64,000 nt of DNA from Natronorubrum thiooxidans (GCF_900156475.1 NZ_FTNR01000011.1:62001-126000), one strand, 5' to 3'. Positions 1 to 9,501 are shown, counted from the stretch's first letter. Numbers and translations: made by a program. The notes: generated by a model from the letters alone, not told the origin.

Positions 1-926
1 AGCGAGACGATCAGATCGATCGGCGTCTCGACCATCCAGGGAAACGGGACGTACAGGAAGTAGATTGCGCCGACTGGGGCGAACGCGACCACGCCCGTGA
101 GTGTCTCCGGAAGGTGGTCGATGAGATAGCCTGTTCGTGCACCCCGTTCCTGTTCTCGGATTCGAGCCGCACGGGAGAAAATGATGAAGTCCAGGAACCC
201 CTCATTACCTCTATGACCACGATAAATCGTATCGACAAAAAAATCTAGCAGGTAGTTGAAGTATAGGTAGTACGAAGCGGGGACTGCCGCGACGATCAGG
301 GCGGCACATTCTCGCCGCCATTGGACGATATAAAAGGCCATACCGACGGCAAGCGTCGCCGCGTACACCGGTGAATTCTCAAAACGTAGGATTCCAGCAA
401 ACCCAACTGCTAAGAGTGCGACACCAACTCGGACTGTTGGATGCCCTTGTCCGGGGATGATTACCAGTCTAACCGATGTCGTAAGACCAACTATAATTGC
501 CGTATCGCGAAGAATGGTTGATTGGATCGCGACAAAACTGGGGAAGATGAGCAGTGGTATAGCTGCAAGCAACCCAGCAGTCGGGGAGTGGTAATGAGCA
601 GCAATTAGATAGACGTTGTAGACAGCTAATGCGCCCAGAGCAGCCGTAAAGAGCTGTGCATAGATTTCACTCGGCCCTGGCAGAAGCCAGAACGGGGAAA
701 GAAATACACCCCATGTTTCGTAAGCACCTAATGAAGTTAAGGCTTCAATTACCGGGATTTCACCGGTTGCAATCCGTTCTGCCCTCTTTGCATACCCTAC
801 CGTATCTGACCCATGATCAGGGTTCAGGTTAGTGAGGTTGGTTACTACAATCCCGCAGAGTCGGATAATAAAGGCGAGAATTAACACTGTAATTGATCCA
901 AGGGTTTTCTGGTCCCACGACATCAT
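1..926 (-). CDS. Partial multi-pass membrane protein, possibly a GT-C glycosyltransferase (N-terminal about 308 residues)
   Basis: The minus strand is open from an ATG at 924-926 (a second ATG follows at once) to the window edge, so the C-terminus is missing. The translation starts with one hydrophobic helix (SITVLILAFIIRLCGIVV), then a polar loop with PDHGSDTVGYAKRAERI, then at least six further hydrophobic segments. An acidic residue in the first external loop followed by an aromatic/charged helix is typical of lipid-phosphate-sugar-dependent GT-C enzymes (ArnT/PMT/GT39-like). That is known of the family; the assignment here is inference because only half the protein is visible. The AT-rich stretch TTAATTAAT near 974-982, about 50 bp upstream of the start, could be its TATA box. 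Setting among glycosyltransferases supports a role in glycan transfer or polymerisation. An O-antigen polymerase-like protein is the main alternative. Confidence 0.6.
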   Translation of the reverse strand, partial: MMSWDQKTLGSITVLILAFIIRLCGIVVTNLTNLNPDHGSDTVGYAKRAERIATGEIPVIEALTSLGAYETWGVFLSPFWLLPGPSEIYAQLFTAALGALAVYNVYLIAAHYHSPTAGLLAAIPLLIFPSFVAIQSTILRDTAIIVGLTTSVRLVIIPGQGHPTVRVGVALLAVGFAGILRFENSPVYAATLAVGMAFYIVQWRRECAALIVAAVPASYYLYFNYLLDFFVDTIYRGHRGNEGFLDFIIFSRAARIREQERGARTGYLIDHLPETLTGVVAFAPVGAIYFLYVPFPWMVETPIDLIVS

Positions 927-1234
927 TATGATACTACTGGAAAGAACCAACCATATGAACATTTGGATTTCGTTAATTAATCAAGGAGTATGGAATTCTC
1001 TGGGAGGCGCAATATCTCTCTGAATAACTACGTCTGGCCAGCTTAGTGTGCACGATTCATCCTACGTCGACACTGTTGGATGACTATCACAAAACGCTAT
1101 ACTATTCGGCGTTATTCGAACTGCTCAAATAATCATAACCACGATTAATGACACCAGACAACTTTTTTAAAGTATTCGAAAAAGATGGATGGAGTCATGA
1201 CATAATGCCGAAGGACCCATATTTGAATTTAACC
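927..1234. other. AT-rich intergenic region
   Basis: About 308 bp with no convincing reading frame on either strand. It separates the partial membrane protein from the next glycosyltransferase (both on the minus strand), so the promoter of the membrane protein should lie in its left part. Several short A/T runs are present (for example ACTTTTTTAAAG near 1160), but no repeat or RNA gene is recognisable. Confidence 0.5.
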
Positions 1235-2104
1235 CTACCGGTGGGAAGCGTATAATTCACTCAGTTCATCTCGAGCATTTCTTAATTGTTTGGTAACACC
1301 AAGTCTATCAGTTATGGGTTTCACAGGTAATTTTTTCTCAAATATATCAATTACAGGTAATCCTCTAAATCTTTTCTTTTTTCCTTTGTATGGATACCGA
1401 ATGTAATTCCCAACTACAGCACGGTCTCCGAGTTCTTCATTAATTATCGGTTCTAACCATTTTCGGTTGGTTGCATGGAGAATTTTCACCTCATATTTAG
1501 CGAAACCGCGTCCAAAGGTCCCAAAGTTATATTCTGGCGGAAGAATGGAAAATGCGACATCGGATCTGTACAGGGCTTCTCGAAAAGTTGTTTGTCCGTA
1601 TAAGTTCCCAAAACTTGTCAACTCTTCCAAATTCCCATTTTTGATCTGATCTATCTGTAATTCTTTCCATAGCGAAAAAAAGTTATCCACATTATCAGAA
1701 GCTGATTTATACGCGACTACCCCGGTGTTCAGTTCCGGCAAGGCATCCGGAATCTCTTCTGTACCGATTATGTCTCTGCCTGTTGCAAATGCAGCAGCAA
1801 TTTCAACTCGATCCAGTAAATCAAAGACAGGTGAAATATCACCTAGTATTAATGTATCTCCGTCTAGATATAGTGTCTTATCGTACGGTGTCTTGTTTAG
1901 ATTATATATTTTGTCACGAAGGTCATCGTAAGCATCAATCGTTATGACATCATCAAACAGACTTGTCTCTTTTTTGTCTTTTAATTTTGGAGTAGTAAGG
2001 ATAGAGGCAGGAAAGTCATTCGTTTCGCGTAACGACTCCGCTGATTCGACAGCTTCATCGAAAAACCGTTCACCAGTACCAACATACAGAACTCCTTTCG
2101 ACAC
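1235..2104 (-). CDS. GT8-like (GT-A fold) glycosyltransferase
   Basis: A 289-residue soluble protein. The N-terminus (GVLYVGTGERFFDEAVESA) resembles the nucleotide-binding strand and helix of GT-A enzymes that act on nucleotide sugars. The decisive motif is LYLDGDTLIL with DGD at about residues 81-83, the DxD type that binds the metal and the sugar nucleotide in GT8/glycogenin-like enzymes. PELNTGVVAY at about 127-136 matches the acceptor-side motif of the same fold. No membrane segment or signal is seen, so it should act on the cytoplasmic face of the membrane. It sits alone on the minus strand between the partial membrane protein and a divergent GT4 gene. Codon use is AT-richer than in the rml block. 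The sugar donor cannot be read from the sequence. Confidence 0.75.
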   Translation of the reverse strand: MSKGVLYVGTGERFFDEAVESAESLRETNDFPASILTTPKLKDKKETSLFDDVITIDAYDDLRDKIYNLNKTPYDKTLYLDGDTLILGDISPVFDLLDRVEIAAAFATGRDIIGTEEIPDALPELNTGVVAYKSASDNVDNFFSLWKELQIDQIKNGNLEELTSFGNLYGQTTFREALYRSDVAFSILPPEYNFGTFGRGFAKYEVKILHATNRKWLEPIINEELGDRAVVGNYIRYPYKGKKKRFRGLPVIDIFEKKLPVKPITDRLGVTKQLRNARDELSELYASHR

Positions 2105-2281
2105 AGTTGAGTCTATTTCACATGTTCTATATATATATATTTTCTGTTTGTGAGTTTCGACATCTGTTTTGTAATACTCCTATTTCTCATTTAATTATTT
2201 TTTCACTTGAAAACATGTCTGGTCTGCCACGTATATATACTGATTTATATCAGTAGTCGAGATGAGGTTACGTACCGAACG

Positions 2282-3490
2282 ATGGCACAGGAGAAATCGG
2301 TTGAGATCTTGTATATCTCATATACGGGACTGCTGGAACCGCTCGGACAGTCCCAGGTCTATCGCTATCTGGACCAACTCGCCGACCACCACGGGATCAC
2401 ATTGATCACGTACGAGAACTCGGAGGATCTCGAGAATACCGAGCGCTTCGAGGCCCTTCGTAAGGAGGTCGAAGCTGCCGGGATCGAGTGGCATCCGTTG
2501 CGGTATCATCGGTCGCCGTCGCTACCGGCCACGGTTTTGGATCTCGCCGTCGGGTTTGCTGTCAGTGTACGAGCGGTCAGGCGCAACGACATCGATGTCG
2601 TTCACACGCGTAGTTACGTGCCGTCGGTTCTCGGATTGCTGTGCAAGCGACTCTTCGGAACGCAGTTCGTCTTCGACATGCGCGGCTTCTGGGCTGACGA
2701 ACGCGTCGACGGCGGAATGTGGGACGAAGGGGGACGACTGTATCGGACAGCGAAATGGTTCGAGACACAGTTTCTGACCCACGCTGATGTGGTCGTCTCA
2801 CTGACTGAGGCCGGCATCGACGCGATGCAGGCGTTTGACCACGTCGACACCACGGAGACGCGGTTCGAGATGATCCCGACCTGTGCCGACCTCGAGCTGT
2901 TCACGCCCCAGCCCGAACACCGCGAGGAGGAGTTCGTCCTCGGGTACGTGGGTTCGGTTGGGACGTGGTATCTGTTCGACGATGTCCTCGAGTGTTTCGA
3001 ACTCCTCCGGGAGCTACGGCCTGACAGCCGGCTGAAGATCCTCAATCAGGGCGATCACGACTACGTGTACGATCGGCTCGCGGAATTCGATATCGACGAA
3101 TCAGCCGTGACGCTGAAAGCCGTCGAACACGACGAAGTCCCTGCTGAAATGAACCGGATGGACGCGGGGATCTTCTTTTATACGCCGACCTTTTCAAAGA
3201 AGGGGACCTCGCCGACGAAGATGGGCGAGTTCCTGGCGTGTGGTCTCCCGTGCCTGAGTAACGCGGCTGTCGGTGACGTCGAGTCGATCCTCGAGGACAA
3301 CGGCGTCGGCGTCGCGCTGGATTCGTTCGATCCCGAGGAGAAACGAGAGGCAGTCGAACGACTGGTCGACCTCAGTACTACGCCCGCGACCGCAGCACGG
3401 TGTCGACAGGTCGCCGAATCGTACTACTCCCTCGAGCGTGGCGTCCAGGCCTACGACGAGATCTACCGGACGGTGGTCGACGATGGGTGA
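2282..3490 (+). CDS. GT4-family glycosyltransferase
   Basis: I start this 402-residue protein at the ATG at 2282 (MAQEKSVEILYISYTG) because the 25 codons upstream do not look like a GT4 N-terminus. The first strand and the loop LEPLGQSQVYRYLDQLA form the acceptor-binding Rossmann domain. RGFWADERVD at about 145-155 is common in bacterial and archaeal EpsD-like GT4 enzymes. The C-terminal GT-B domain has KKGTSPTKMGEFLACGLPCL, where the conserved glutamate that contacts the donor nucleotide sits in GEFLACG. No transmembrane segment is evident. It overlaps the next gene by 8 bp (stop TGA inside ATGGGTGA), so the two are translationally coupled. GC is much higher than in the flanking genes, which suggests the pair entered the island separately. 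Confidence 0.85.
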   Translation: MAQEKSVEILYISYTGLLEPLGQSQVYRYLDQLADHHGITLITYENSEDLENTERFEALRKEVEAAGIEWHPLRYHRSPSLPATVLDLAVGFAVSVRAVRRNDIDVVHTRSYVPSVLGLLCKRLFGTQFVFDMRGFWADERVDGGMWDEGGRLYRTAKWFETQFLTHADVVVSLTEAGIDAMQAFDHVDTTETRFEMIPTCADLELFTPQPEHREEEFVLGYVGSVGTWYLFDDVLECFELLRELRPDSRLKILNQGDHDYVYDRLAEFDIDESAVTLKAVEHDEVPAEMNRMDAGIFFYTPTFSKKGTSPTKMGEFLACGLPCLSNAAVGDVESILEDNGVGVALDSFDPEEKREAVERLVDLSTTPATAARCRQVAESYYSLERGVQAYDEIYRTVVDDG

Positions 3491-4553
3491 GCTCGACGCG
3501 CTGTTCCTGACGAAGTACGACCGCAAGGGCGCAAGCAGCCGCTACCGCTCGCTACAGTACTTCCCGCACCTCGAGGAGGCCGGGATCAACTGTTCGCACG
3601 CGCCGCTGTTCTCGAACGCGTACCTCGAGACGCTGTACGAAACGGGCGAGCGGCCGCTGGCGGGCGTCGTCCGGAGTTACCTCCGACGGCTTCGTGATCT
3701 GTTGACCGTGCGTGAGTACGACGTGATCGTCCTCGAGAAGGAACTGCTGCCGTACGCGCCGGCGCTGTTCGAACGGCTGCTCGGGCGACTCGAGACGCCG
3801 TATATCGTCGACTACGACGACGCGATCTTCCACAACTACGACCGATCCGGGAACCCGCTGGTGCGGACGCTGCTCGGAACAAAGATTGACGTCGTAATGC
3901 GCGAGGCCGACGCCGCCGTCGCCGGCAACGAGTACCTGGCCTCGAGGGCGCGCAAGGCGGGGGCCTCCCGGGTGGAGATCGTACCGACGGTGATTGACCT
4001 CGAGAAATATCCCCACGTCCCGCCGAGCGAGGATGGGCCGTTCACGATCGGCTGGATCGGCTCGCCGACGACCGCCCAGTACGTCGAGGCGATCTCGCCT
4101 GCGCTTCGGGCGGTCTGTGATCGACGCGATGCCCGCGTCGTCCTCGTGGGATCGGGTGCGGTGGAGTTGCCCGGTGTTCCACTCGAGGTTCGGGAGTGGT
4201 CCGAAGAGACCGAAGTTGAGGACATCGCCGAGTTCGACGTGGGGATCATGCCGCTGGTGGATACGCCGTGGGAACGTGGGAAATGCGGGTTCAAGCTGAT
4301 CCAGTATATGGCGTGTGGGAAGCCCGTGGTTGCGTCACCTGTGGGAGTGAGCGCCGAGATAGCCGAAGAAGATATGAACGGATTACACGCCGAGTCACTC
4401 GAGGAGTGGACTGAGGGACTAATGGCACTCTGTGACGACTGGGAGCTAGCACAACGGATGGGTGAGCGCGGCCGGGAACGCGTGGAGACGGAGTACTGTC
4501 TGACTGTGACCGAACCGAAATGGACACAGGTGCTGCGGGAGGTCGCTGGTTAA
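3483..4553 (+). CDS. GT4-family glycosyltransferase, second of a coupled pair
   Basis: A 356-residue protein starting at the ATG that overlaps the previous stop. The open frame extends further 5', but that part is a shadow of the upstream gene. The start MGELDALFLTKYDRKGASS and the following SRYRSLQYFPHLEEAG resemble GT4 enzymes that bind a lipid-linked acceptor. YIVDYDDAIFHNYDRS lies in the first domain. FTIGWIGSPTTAQYV opens the nucleotide-sugar domain, and GKCGFKLIQYMACGKPVVAS carries the GT4 donor-binding loop, although the usual first Glu of the E-x7-E pair is replaced by Lys/Phe-Lys. The gene ends 4 bp inside the end of a convergent GT4 gene. It probably works in the same pathway as its partner; donor and linkage are unknown. 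Confidence 0.82.
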   Translation: MGELDALFLTKYDRKGASSRYRSLQYFPHLEEAGINCSHAPLFSNAYLETLYETGERPLAGVVRSYLRRLRDLLTVREYDVIVLEKELLPYAPALFERLLGRLETPYIVDYDDAIFHNYDRSGNPLVRTLLGTKIDVVMREADAAVAGNEYLASRARKAGASRVEIVPTVIDLEKYPHVPPSEDGPFTIGWIGSPTTAQYVEAISPALRAVCDRRDARVVLVGSGAVELPGVPLEVREWSEETEVEDIAEFDVGIMPLVDTPWERGKCGFKLIQYMACGKPVVASPVGVSAEIAEEDMNGLHAESLEEWTEGLMALCDDWELAQRMGERGRERVETEYCLTVTEPKWTQVLREVAG

Positions 4554-5674
4554 TCCTTCGCGACTGAAAGTAGCTCTTCCTCGTACTGATCGACTATCTT
4601 TTCGATCGTAAAGTCCTGTGCCCGCGAAACGAGTGGCTCGGTGTCTGTCGGATCGTCAAGCATCTCCTGGATCGCTTCTGCCATCGCTGCGTCGTCACCG
4701 ACAGGGACGAGGGGACCGTATGTGCCGTCGTCCAGAATCTCAGCAGGCCCACCTGGACAGTCGGTGCAGACAACCGGTGTTTCACAGGCCATCGCCTCGA
4801 CGATGACGTTCCCAAATCCTTCCCACGCTGAGGAGAGAGCGAACACGTCCGCTTTCGCCATGTAGGCATAGGGATTGTCGACGAAGCCAGGGAACGAGAT
4901 CCGGTCGCGGATTCCGAGCTCGTTCGCTTGCTGCACGAGGTCTTGCTTCAGATCTCCTTTACCCAGAATGATCAGATGGGAGTTGTCATTTTCTATTTGA
5001 TGTATTGCGTCGAGAAGCGTCGAGAAGTCTTTCTGTGGTTTCAGACTTCCGACGCCGATAACGACGTTTTTGTCGTCGTCGTTCAACCATTCGTGGTCAA
5101 CTGGTTCGCGAGAGTTTTCTGGAATCTCGGGATCGAATGCCGAATTGTAGATGGTTCGCATCCGTGTTTCATCAATATCGGTTATACCCGCTAGGTCATG
5201 GGCCACACCATCGGAAATCGTGACGATTGACTCGGCATATGAATAGGTGAGTCGTTTAAGTATAGGGATGAGTTGGTATTTGCCATGTCGTTCTTTCATT
5301 GAGTTTATATTCGCGATTCTGAGGACGACAGGAATTGAGAGTGGGCGAGTTGCGACCACGGAGACGATATTTGGAATCTCCATCGTAGAAAGAAGAACAT
5401 CTGTCTCGTTGTTACGGAGGTACTTCCAGAGGTTATATTGAATCTCGATAGTGTTGGATCCCCCAATTTCGGAAACGTCGATTTCTGGGTCAACCAGCGA
5501 CTTGTACGGTCCAGTAGCATCTACCAGCACAAGTTCGACCTGGTACTCGCGAGCGTGCAGTTCGTTGGCGACGTTGACCATCATCTTTTCTGCACCTCCG
5601 CCGGTGAAGGAGTAGACAAACAAGCAGATCCGACTAGATGATGGGTAGGATATTGCCATACTGGCACCAGTCAT
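4550..5674 (-). CDS. GT4-family glycosyltransferase (WaaG/RfaB-like)
   Basis: 374 residues, with two possible starts, at 5674 or five codons later at 5659 (MAISYPSSS); the second lies closer to the first beta strand ICLFVYSFTGGGAEKMM. The GGGAEKMMVNVANEL loop is diagnostic of GT4 enzymes that accept lipid-linked or core sugars. The C-terminal domain has GVGSLKPQKDFSTLL, then SSAWEGFGNVIVEAMACETP, with the classical E-x7-E pair that binds the donor. PGGPAEIL follows, as usual. The protein is convergent with the preceding gene, overlapping it by 4 bp, so the two transcripts run into each other. The gene is AT-richer than its neighbour, a sign of separate origin. The donor sugar is unknown. Confidence 0.87.
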   Translation of the reverse strand: MTGASMAISYPSSSRICLFVYSFTGGGAEKMMVNVANELHAREYQVELVLVDATGPYKSLVDPEIDVSEIGGSNTIEIQYNLWKYLRNNETDVLLSTMEIPNIVSVVATRPLSIPVVLRIANINSMKERHGKYQLIPILKRLTYSYAESIVTISDGVAHDLAGITDIDETRMRTIYNSAFDPEIPENSREPVDHEWLNDDDKNVVIGVGSLKPQKDFSTLLDAIHQIENDNSHLIILGKGDLKQDLVQQANELGIRDRISFPGFVDNPYAYMAKADVFALSSAWEGFGNVIVEAMACETPVVCTDCPGGPAEILDDGTYGPLVPVGDDAAMAEAIQEMLDDPTDTEPLVSRAQDFTIEKIVDQYEEELLSVAKD

Positions 5675-5773
5675 TGAGATTATTTAATAGTGGCGAGAAG
5701 AGTTCCCACTAAGCTGATGATTTGGTTGGTTATCTTCTGAGCAATAGTCAGTGACATCAGTAAGGCCTTCATC

Positions 5774-6652
5774 CTAACTTTGGAGTTTTTCGTAGATGTA
5801 CTGCTTAGTCACACCGGATGCACGAGCGAAGTTGGCTGCCCAATCAACTAGAAAGAGCCCAAGAATCCGCCTCCACGTCACTCCAATTTCTTCGCTCTGG
5901 AGCCGGGCCCTCATCTCACTTGGACCTCGTGGGAACAACATCCTCCCCCACCCGAGGACGGATGGGACTCGTCCACGCTGGACGCCACCCATACCGATTC
6001 GATGATTCTTCCGGAGTAGACTCCGGAATTCGCGGGCGGGGTGGTACACTGTTGCTTCGGGAGCGTAGTCCAATCGGAAGCCAGCGTCTGTCGCCGCCGA
6101 TGTCCATTCCGTGTCTCCACCTGAGATGATGTCGGTCTGGAACGGGCCGATGGATTCGATTATCTCCTGTCGACAAAACAGGTTCGCTGTCGGAGCATTT
6201 CCGCTGGCGACTGCCTGTTTCGTCCTGAGGTGCGACACAGAGTCGTAAAGCTCTGCAAGGCTTCGGTTGGACGGATCGGTTGGGAGAAATTCAACTCGCC
6301 CCGCTACGAGATCGGCTTCCTCGTTCACCAGCGGTTCCACGCCTGTTTGCAGCCAATCTGGTTCGGGGATGCAGTCGGAATCAATGAAGGCGATATAGTT
6401 TCCTGATGCCTCCTCTAACCCTCTGTTACGAGCGGCGTACGAACTCTGAACCTCCCGCTCAAACACAAGAGTAACAGAGTGATTCCTCGCTACCTCCGGT
6501 GTCCGGTCAGTTGAGCCGTTGTCAACGACAATCGTTTCGAACGTATCATCTTGGAGAGTCTGCTTTGCGATCGATTTCAACAACTGATCGAGACCTTCCT
6601 CATTGTTGTAGACGGGAATAATTATCGAGATATCTGGAGAGTTGGACCTCAT
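5774..6652 (-). CDS. GT2-family glycosyltransferase
   Basis: 292 residues. The N-terminal GT-A domain is complete: DISIIIPVYNNEEGLDQLL, VVDNGSTDRTPEVA (first Asp of the nucleotide site), YAARNRGLEEASGNYIAFID, and the metal-binding triad IDSDCIPEPDW with DSD at about residues 92-94. Further on, SGGDTEW is the catalytic-base ED/DTEW motif, and R-x-R-rich helices follow. The end lacks a clear membrane anchor, apart from a moderately hydrophobic stretch GLFLVDWAANFARAS near the C-terminus. This pattern fits enzymes that add a hexose or rhamnose to a lipid-linked glycan in the cytoplasm. The nearest neighbour upstream on the same strand is the dead ParB-like gene; spacing is 42 bp, so they may once have been one operon. 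Confidence 0.88.
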   Translation of the reverse strand: MRSNSPDISIIIPVYNNEEGLDQLLKSIAKQTLQDDTFETIVVDNGSTDRTPEVARNHSVTLVFEREVQSSYAARNRGLEEASGNYIAFIDSDCIPEPDWLQTGVEPLVNEEADLVAGRVEFLPTDPSNRSLAELYDSVSHLRTKQAVASGNAPTANLFCRQEIIESIGPFQTDIISGGDTEWTSAATDAGFRLDYAPEATVYHPAREFRSLLRKNHRIGMGGVQRGRVPSVLGWGRMLFPRGPSEMRARLQSEEIGVTWRRILGLFLVDWAANFARASGVTKQYIYEKLQS

Positions 6653-6694
6653 CTATAACAGCTGGGGTATGGAAAACTGTTAAAGATACTGTAA

Positions 6695-7417
6695 TTACTT
6701 GGACCGACGTAGCGCTGCAGCGATGTCGGGATGATCAATGTGTTGGCAGACATCATGGCTTAGCTCGTCTTTTGATCCGGCGTCCCAGGCCTCGTCTCTG
6801 AGAGTTTGCCACTTCTCGTGTCGGGCCCGAACATACACAGGCACGACATTCAATCCGATGGTCTTTGCGATAGCCACGCGATGATATCCACGTTCCACAG
6901 TCAGCTCCCCCTCTCTGCCAATTAATAAATATATATTATCCAATACATTCTCATCCCCTTCTAACTCGGATTGGGGCTGATAGCCATTCGACTGGATGTT
7001 CTGATAAAGCCGTTCAAAGTCCGCGAGATGGTTTTCAGACACGTCCCAGTTAACATTAGGAGACTGGGCATCCTCATTATTCACCGCATTATCATGGTAT
7101 TGCAAAATATATTTGTACTTGGGACTTTCCTCAAACGGTCTAGCTTTTCGATCCTAGGTTCCTCCAATAATACTGGTTTCTTCCGGTAGGGTGGTTTCGA
7201 GCCACGACTGGGATATCCGATGCGTAAGTTGTTCTACAGGGACGTCAAGTAACCTCGTGGGGTCGCCAAAGCCACGGTGCCCTCAAAGTCGGTAATACTG
7301 TGCTTTGAGCCGAATCCGTGTTTCGGGAGGGATTAAATGGCGTACCGATGCCACCAGAAGGGACCTGGGCCCTTCATCTCGAATGATTTTTAAAGCGCGT
7401 TTAGACCGTTTCTCCAT
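6695..7417 (-). pseudogene. Decayed ParB-like domain protein with two in-frame stops; paralogue of the gene at 14387
   Basis: One minus-strand frame can be read from an ATG at 7415-7417 to the TAA at 6695, but it is broken by TGA at 7283-7285 and TAG at 7154-7156. The conceptual product aligns along its length with the intact protein at 14387-15127. The N-terminal basic helix (EKRSKRALKIIRDEGPRSLL) corresponds to its arginine-rich start. RPFEES downstream of the TAG matches RPIEEY, and the TAG falls exactly where the paralogue has Trp (GGDWDE). The C-terminal part ERGYHRVAIAKTIGLNVVPV matches EGRHRLFIAKVLDFDQIPA, a ParB/sulfiredoxin-like nucleotide-handling motif. The longest remaining open piece begins with TTG at 7105 and codes for 136 residues; it might still be translated. 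Family function is unknown, but members recur in haloarchaeal glycan clusters. Confidence 0.8.
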
Positions 7418-7487
7418 TTCAGGAGAATAGAAAATCTCCCAAAGGAAACCATTTGCGGATAGAGCCTAATACTACCATAATCTATAT

Positions 7488-8651
7488 TTGACAAGAGTGA
7501 CCAGTACAATTGTGCGTATTTCAGTCCTCTGCCGAAACCTCACGAGTAATAGTCTCGGACGTGCTCATCTCTTAACAGAAGTTTTAGATCGCAATCACGA
7601 AGTAGAAATTGCCGGGATTGACTATGGTCAGGGCGTCTGGGAACCGCTTGAAGATAAGTGGGACTACAAAAGGCTTGGTACGACCGCTAGTATAGCAGAG
7701 TTCCCACGACGAGCGGCTTCCGTCACTGATCAACTTACTGGGGATGTTATCGTGGCATGCAAACCACGAACTACGAGCTACGGGCTTGCCTTGATTAAGC
7801 GGTATCGAGATGGAACCCCAGTCATACTTGATATCGATGATTGGGATACGGGTCTAATGCATACTGATAGTCGTCTCAAATCTCATGTCAAAAAAATAAG
7901 TCAACTAAACAATGTTAATAAAGGATACTACATTCAGTTACTCGAGAAAATCTCAAACCGTGCTGATGAGTTGATCGTTTCGAACACATTTCTTCAAGAT
8001 AAATTCGGAGGGACGGTCGTTCCTCACGTGAGAGATACTGATACATTTGACCCAGAAAAATTTGACAAGGAAGCGATTCGCGACGAGTTTGGTCTCCCAC
8101 AAGAGAAGACGATCGTTATGTTTAGCGGGACACCGAGAGAGCACAAGGGGGTAGACGATCTGATTCGCGCTATCAACAGTATAGAAAACGGCCAGATCAT
8201 CGGCGTTATCGTTGGTGTTCAAGACTCCCAGTACGCCCGGTATCTCCGCAAACTAGCGGGAGACCGTGTCATATTTGTCGGTCCCCAGCCGTTCGATCTG
8301 ATTCCAAAGTGGGTCGCAGCTGCAGATATCATTACGATTCCACAGAAGCGATCTCAGGCTACCCGTGGACAGCTTCCAGCGAAACTCTTCGATGCGATGG
8401 CTATGGGAAAACCAATCATTGGAACGAACGTCTCTGACATCCCAAAGATACTGGAGGGATGTGGTATCGTCGTTGAGCCAGACTCAAGTGACGCTATCGC
8501 CGAAGAGATTACGAGACTTCACGAAAACCCGGCGCTTCGAGAGGAGCTTGGTCGAAAAGCAAGAGAACGGTGTGTTGAAGAGTACAGTTATGATGCTTAT
8601 GAACCGGTGTTGGAAGAGATCATCACTGATGCAATTGAAAATCATAAATAG
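7488..8651 (+). CDS. GT4-family glycosyltransferase
   Basis: Up to 387 residues. There is no ATG at the front: a TTG at 7488 or a GTG at 7512 are the candidates. The GTG gives an N-terminus (MRISVLCRNLTSNSLGRAH) that begins directly with the first beta strand and is my preferred start. LDIDDWDTGLM lies in the acceptor domain. VMFSGTPREHKGVDDLI opens the donor domain, and AKLFDAMAMGKPIIGTNVSD carries the donor-binding loop; DIPKILEGCGIVVEPDSSDA completes the GT4 pattern. The gene is divergent from the dead ParB-like gene, with 70 bp between the two ATG/TTG starts, and is among the AT-richest in the window. No membrane segment is evident. Probably cytoplasmic transfer to a lipid carrier; donor unknown. 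Confidence 0.83.
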   Translation: MTRVTSTIVRISVLCRNLTSNSLGRAHLLTEVLDRNHEVEIAGIDYGQGVWEPLEDKWDYKRLGTTASIAEFPRRAASVTDQLTGDVIVACKPRTTSYGLALIKRYRDGTPVILDIDDWDTGLMHTDSRLKSHVKKISQLNNVNKGYYIQLLEKISNRADELIVSNTFLQDKFGGTVVPHVRDTDTFDPEKFDKEAIRDEFGLPQEKTIVMFSGTPREHKGVDDLIRAINSIENGQIIGVIVGVQDSQYARYLRKLAGDRVIFVGPQPFDLIPKWVAAADIITIPQKRSQATRGQLPAKLFDAMAMGKPIIGTNVSDIPKILEGCGIVVEPDSSDAIAEEITRLHENPALREELGRKARERCVEEYSYDAYEPVLEEIITDAIENHK

Positions 8652-8691
8652 AATCAAAATTTTCCAACCATATTATTTTAGGCGCGGTATG

Positions 8692-9501
8692 TCACCTCCT
8701 TATTAGTTTTCTCACAATCTTTTTTATTGTTCTAGTAAGTCCATGCATGCTCCATGAAATTATAAAATATCTAATTAATGAGGATTGGACTTTATTCTCT
8801 ACAACTCGCCATAGGCCATATTTTTTCGTTGCTGGCCACGACCCGCCAGTCGTATGGATACAATCGCACTCTGAATATTCTTGGATCAATCTCAAAAGTG
8901 TCTTATCGTGACTTATTCCCCGCCAACCCCCGTCTGATTGATGCCAAAGATCTATAGGCAAAACTACTACACTCTTTCCGAGGCGTTTCATCCTTAATGA
9001 ATATTCAACTCCATAGAGATGCCAGCCGGGGCAAAGCGATGGTGAAAATGGTTCTTCGTTGAAAACATCATTGGGAACAATCAATAACAGTTCGTCAAGA
9101 GAATCAACTTCTGTTGGGTCTAAAATTGGCATTCCACGCTCCCATTTACGTTGGGATTCACCATGATGGATTACATTCACGCCTTCGGCGCTACATTCGC
9201 CCGTCTCTCGAACTCCAGCAGCACCAGCGACGCCTAAGTCATCGATGGTATTCAAATGCTGACGAACCTTAGAAAGATAGGACGGCGGAAGTTTAACATC
9301 TTGGTGAATAAAGAAATAGTAGTCTCCACTTGCTTTTGTTGCACCTGCATTAAGTGCAGCAGCAGCCGAGTCATATACACCCTCTCGATTATCAATGAAA
9401 ATCCTCTCAAAACTCCTGTATTCTTGTTGATCTAACCCTCTTTCCAGAAAATTTTCCAATTTTCTTTTATCATTATACACAGAAATAATACTAAAGTCCA
9501 T
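8692..9501 (-). CDS. GT2-like glycosyltransferase with an HQD motif
   Basis: I place the start at the ATG at 9499-9501 (MDFSIISVYNDKRKLENFL), because the upstream extension overlaps the next gene and has no family character. The protein has 269 residues. The GT-A core is visible: IISVYND, FIDNREGVYDSAAAALNAG, and ASGDYYFFIHQDVKLPPSY at the position of the metal-binding DxD. In this subgroup the motif reads H-Q-D-V rather than D-x-D, which is seen in other GT2 enzymes of polysaccharide clusters. PGWHLYGVEYSLRMKRLG matches the region of the catalytic base in the same family. The gene lies 28 bp downstream of the sulfatase-like gene on the same strand and could be co-transcribed with it. Confidence 0.72.
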   Translation of the reverse strand: MDFSIISVYNDKRKLENFLERGLDQQEYRSFERIFIDNREGVYDSAAAALNAGATKASGDYYFFIHQDVKLPPSYLSKVRQHLNTIDDLGVAGAAGVRETGECSAEGVNVIHHGESQRKWERGMPILDPTEVDSLDELLLIVPNDVFNEEPFSPSLCPGWHLYGVEYSLRMKRLGKSVVVLPIDLWHQSDGGWRGISHDKTLLRLIQEYSECDCIHTTGGSWPATKKYGLWRVVENKVQSSLIRYFIISWSMHGLTRTIKKIVRKLIRR

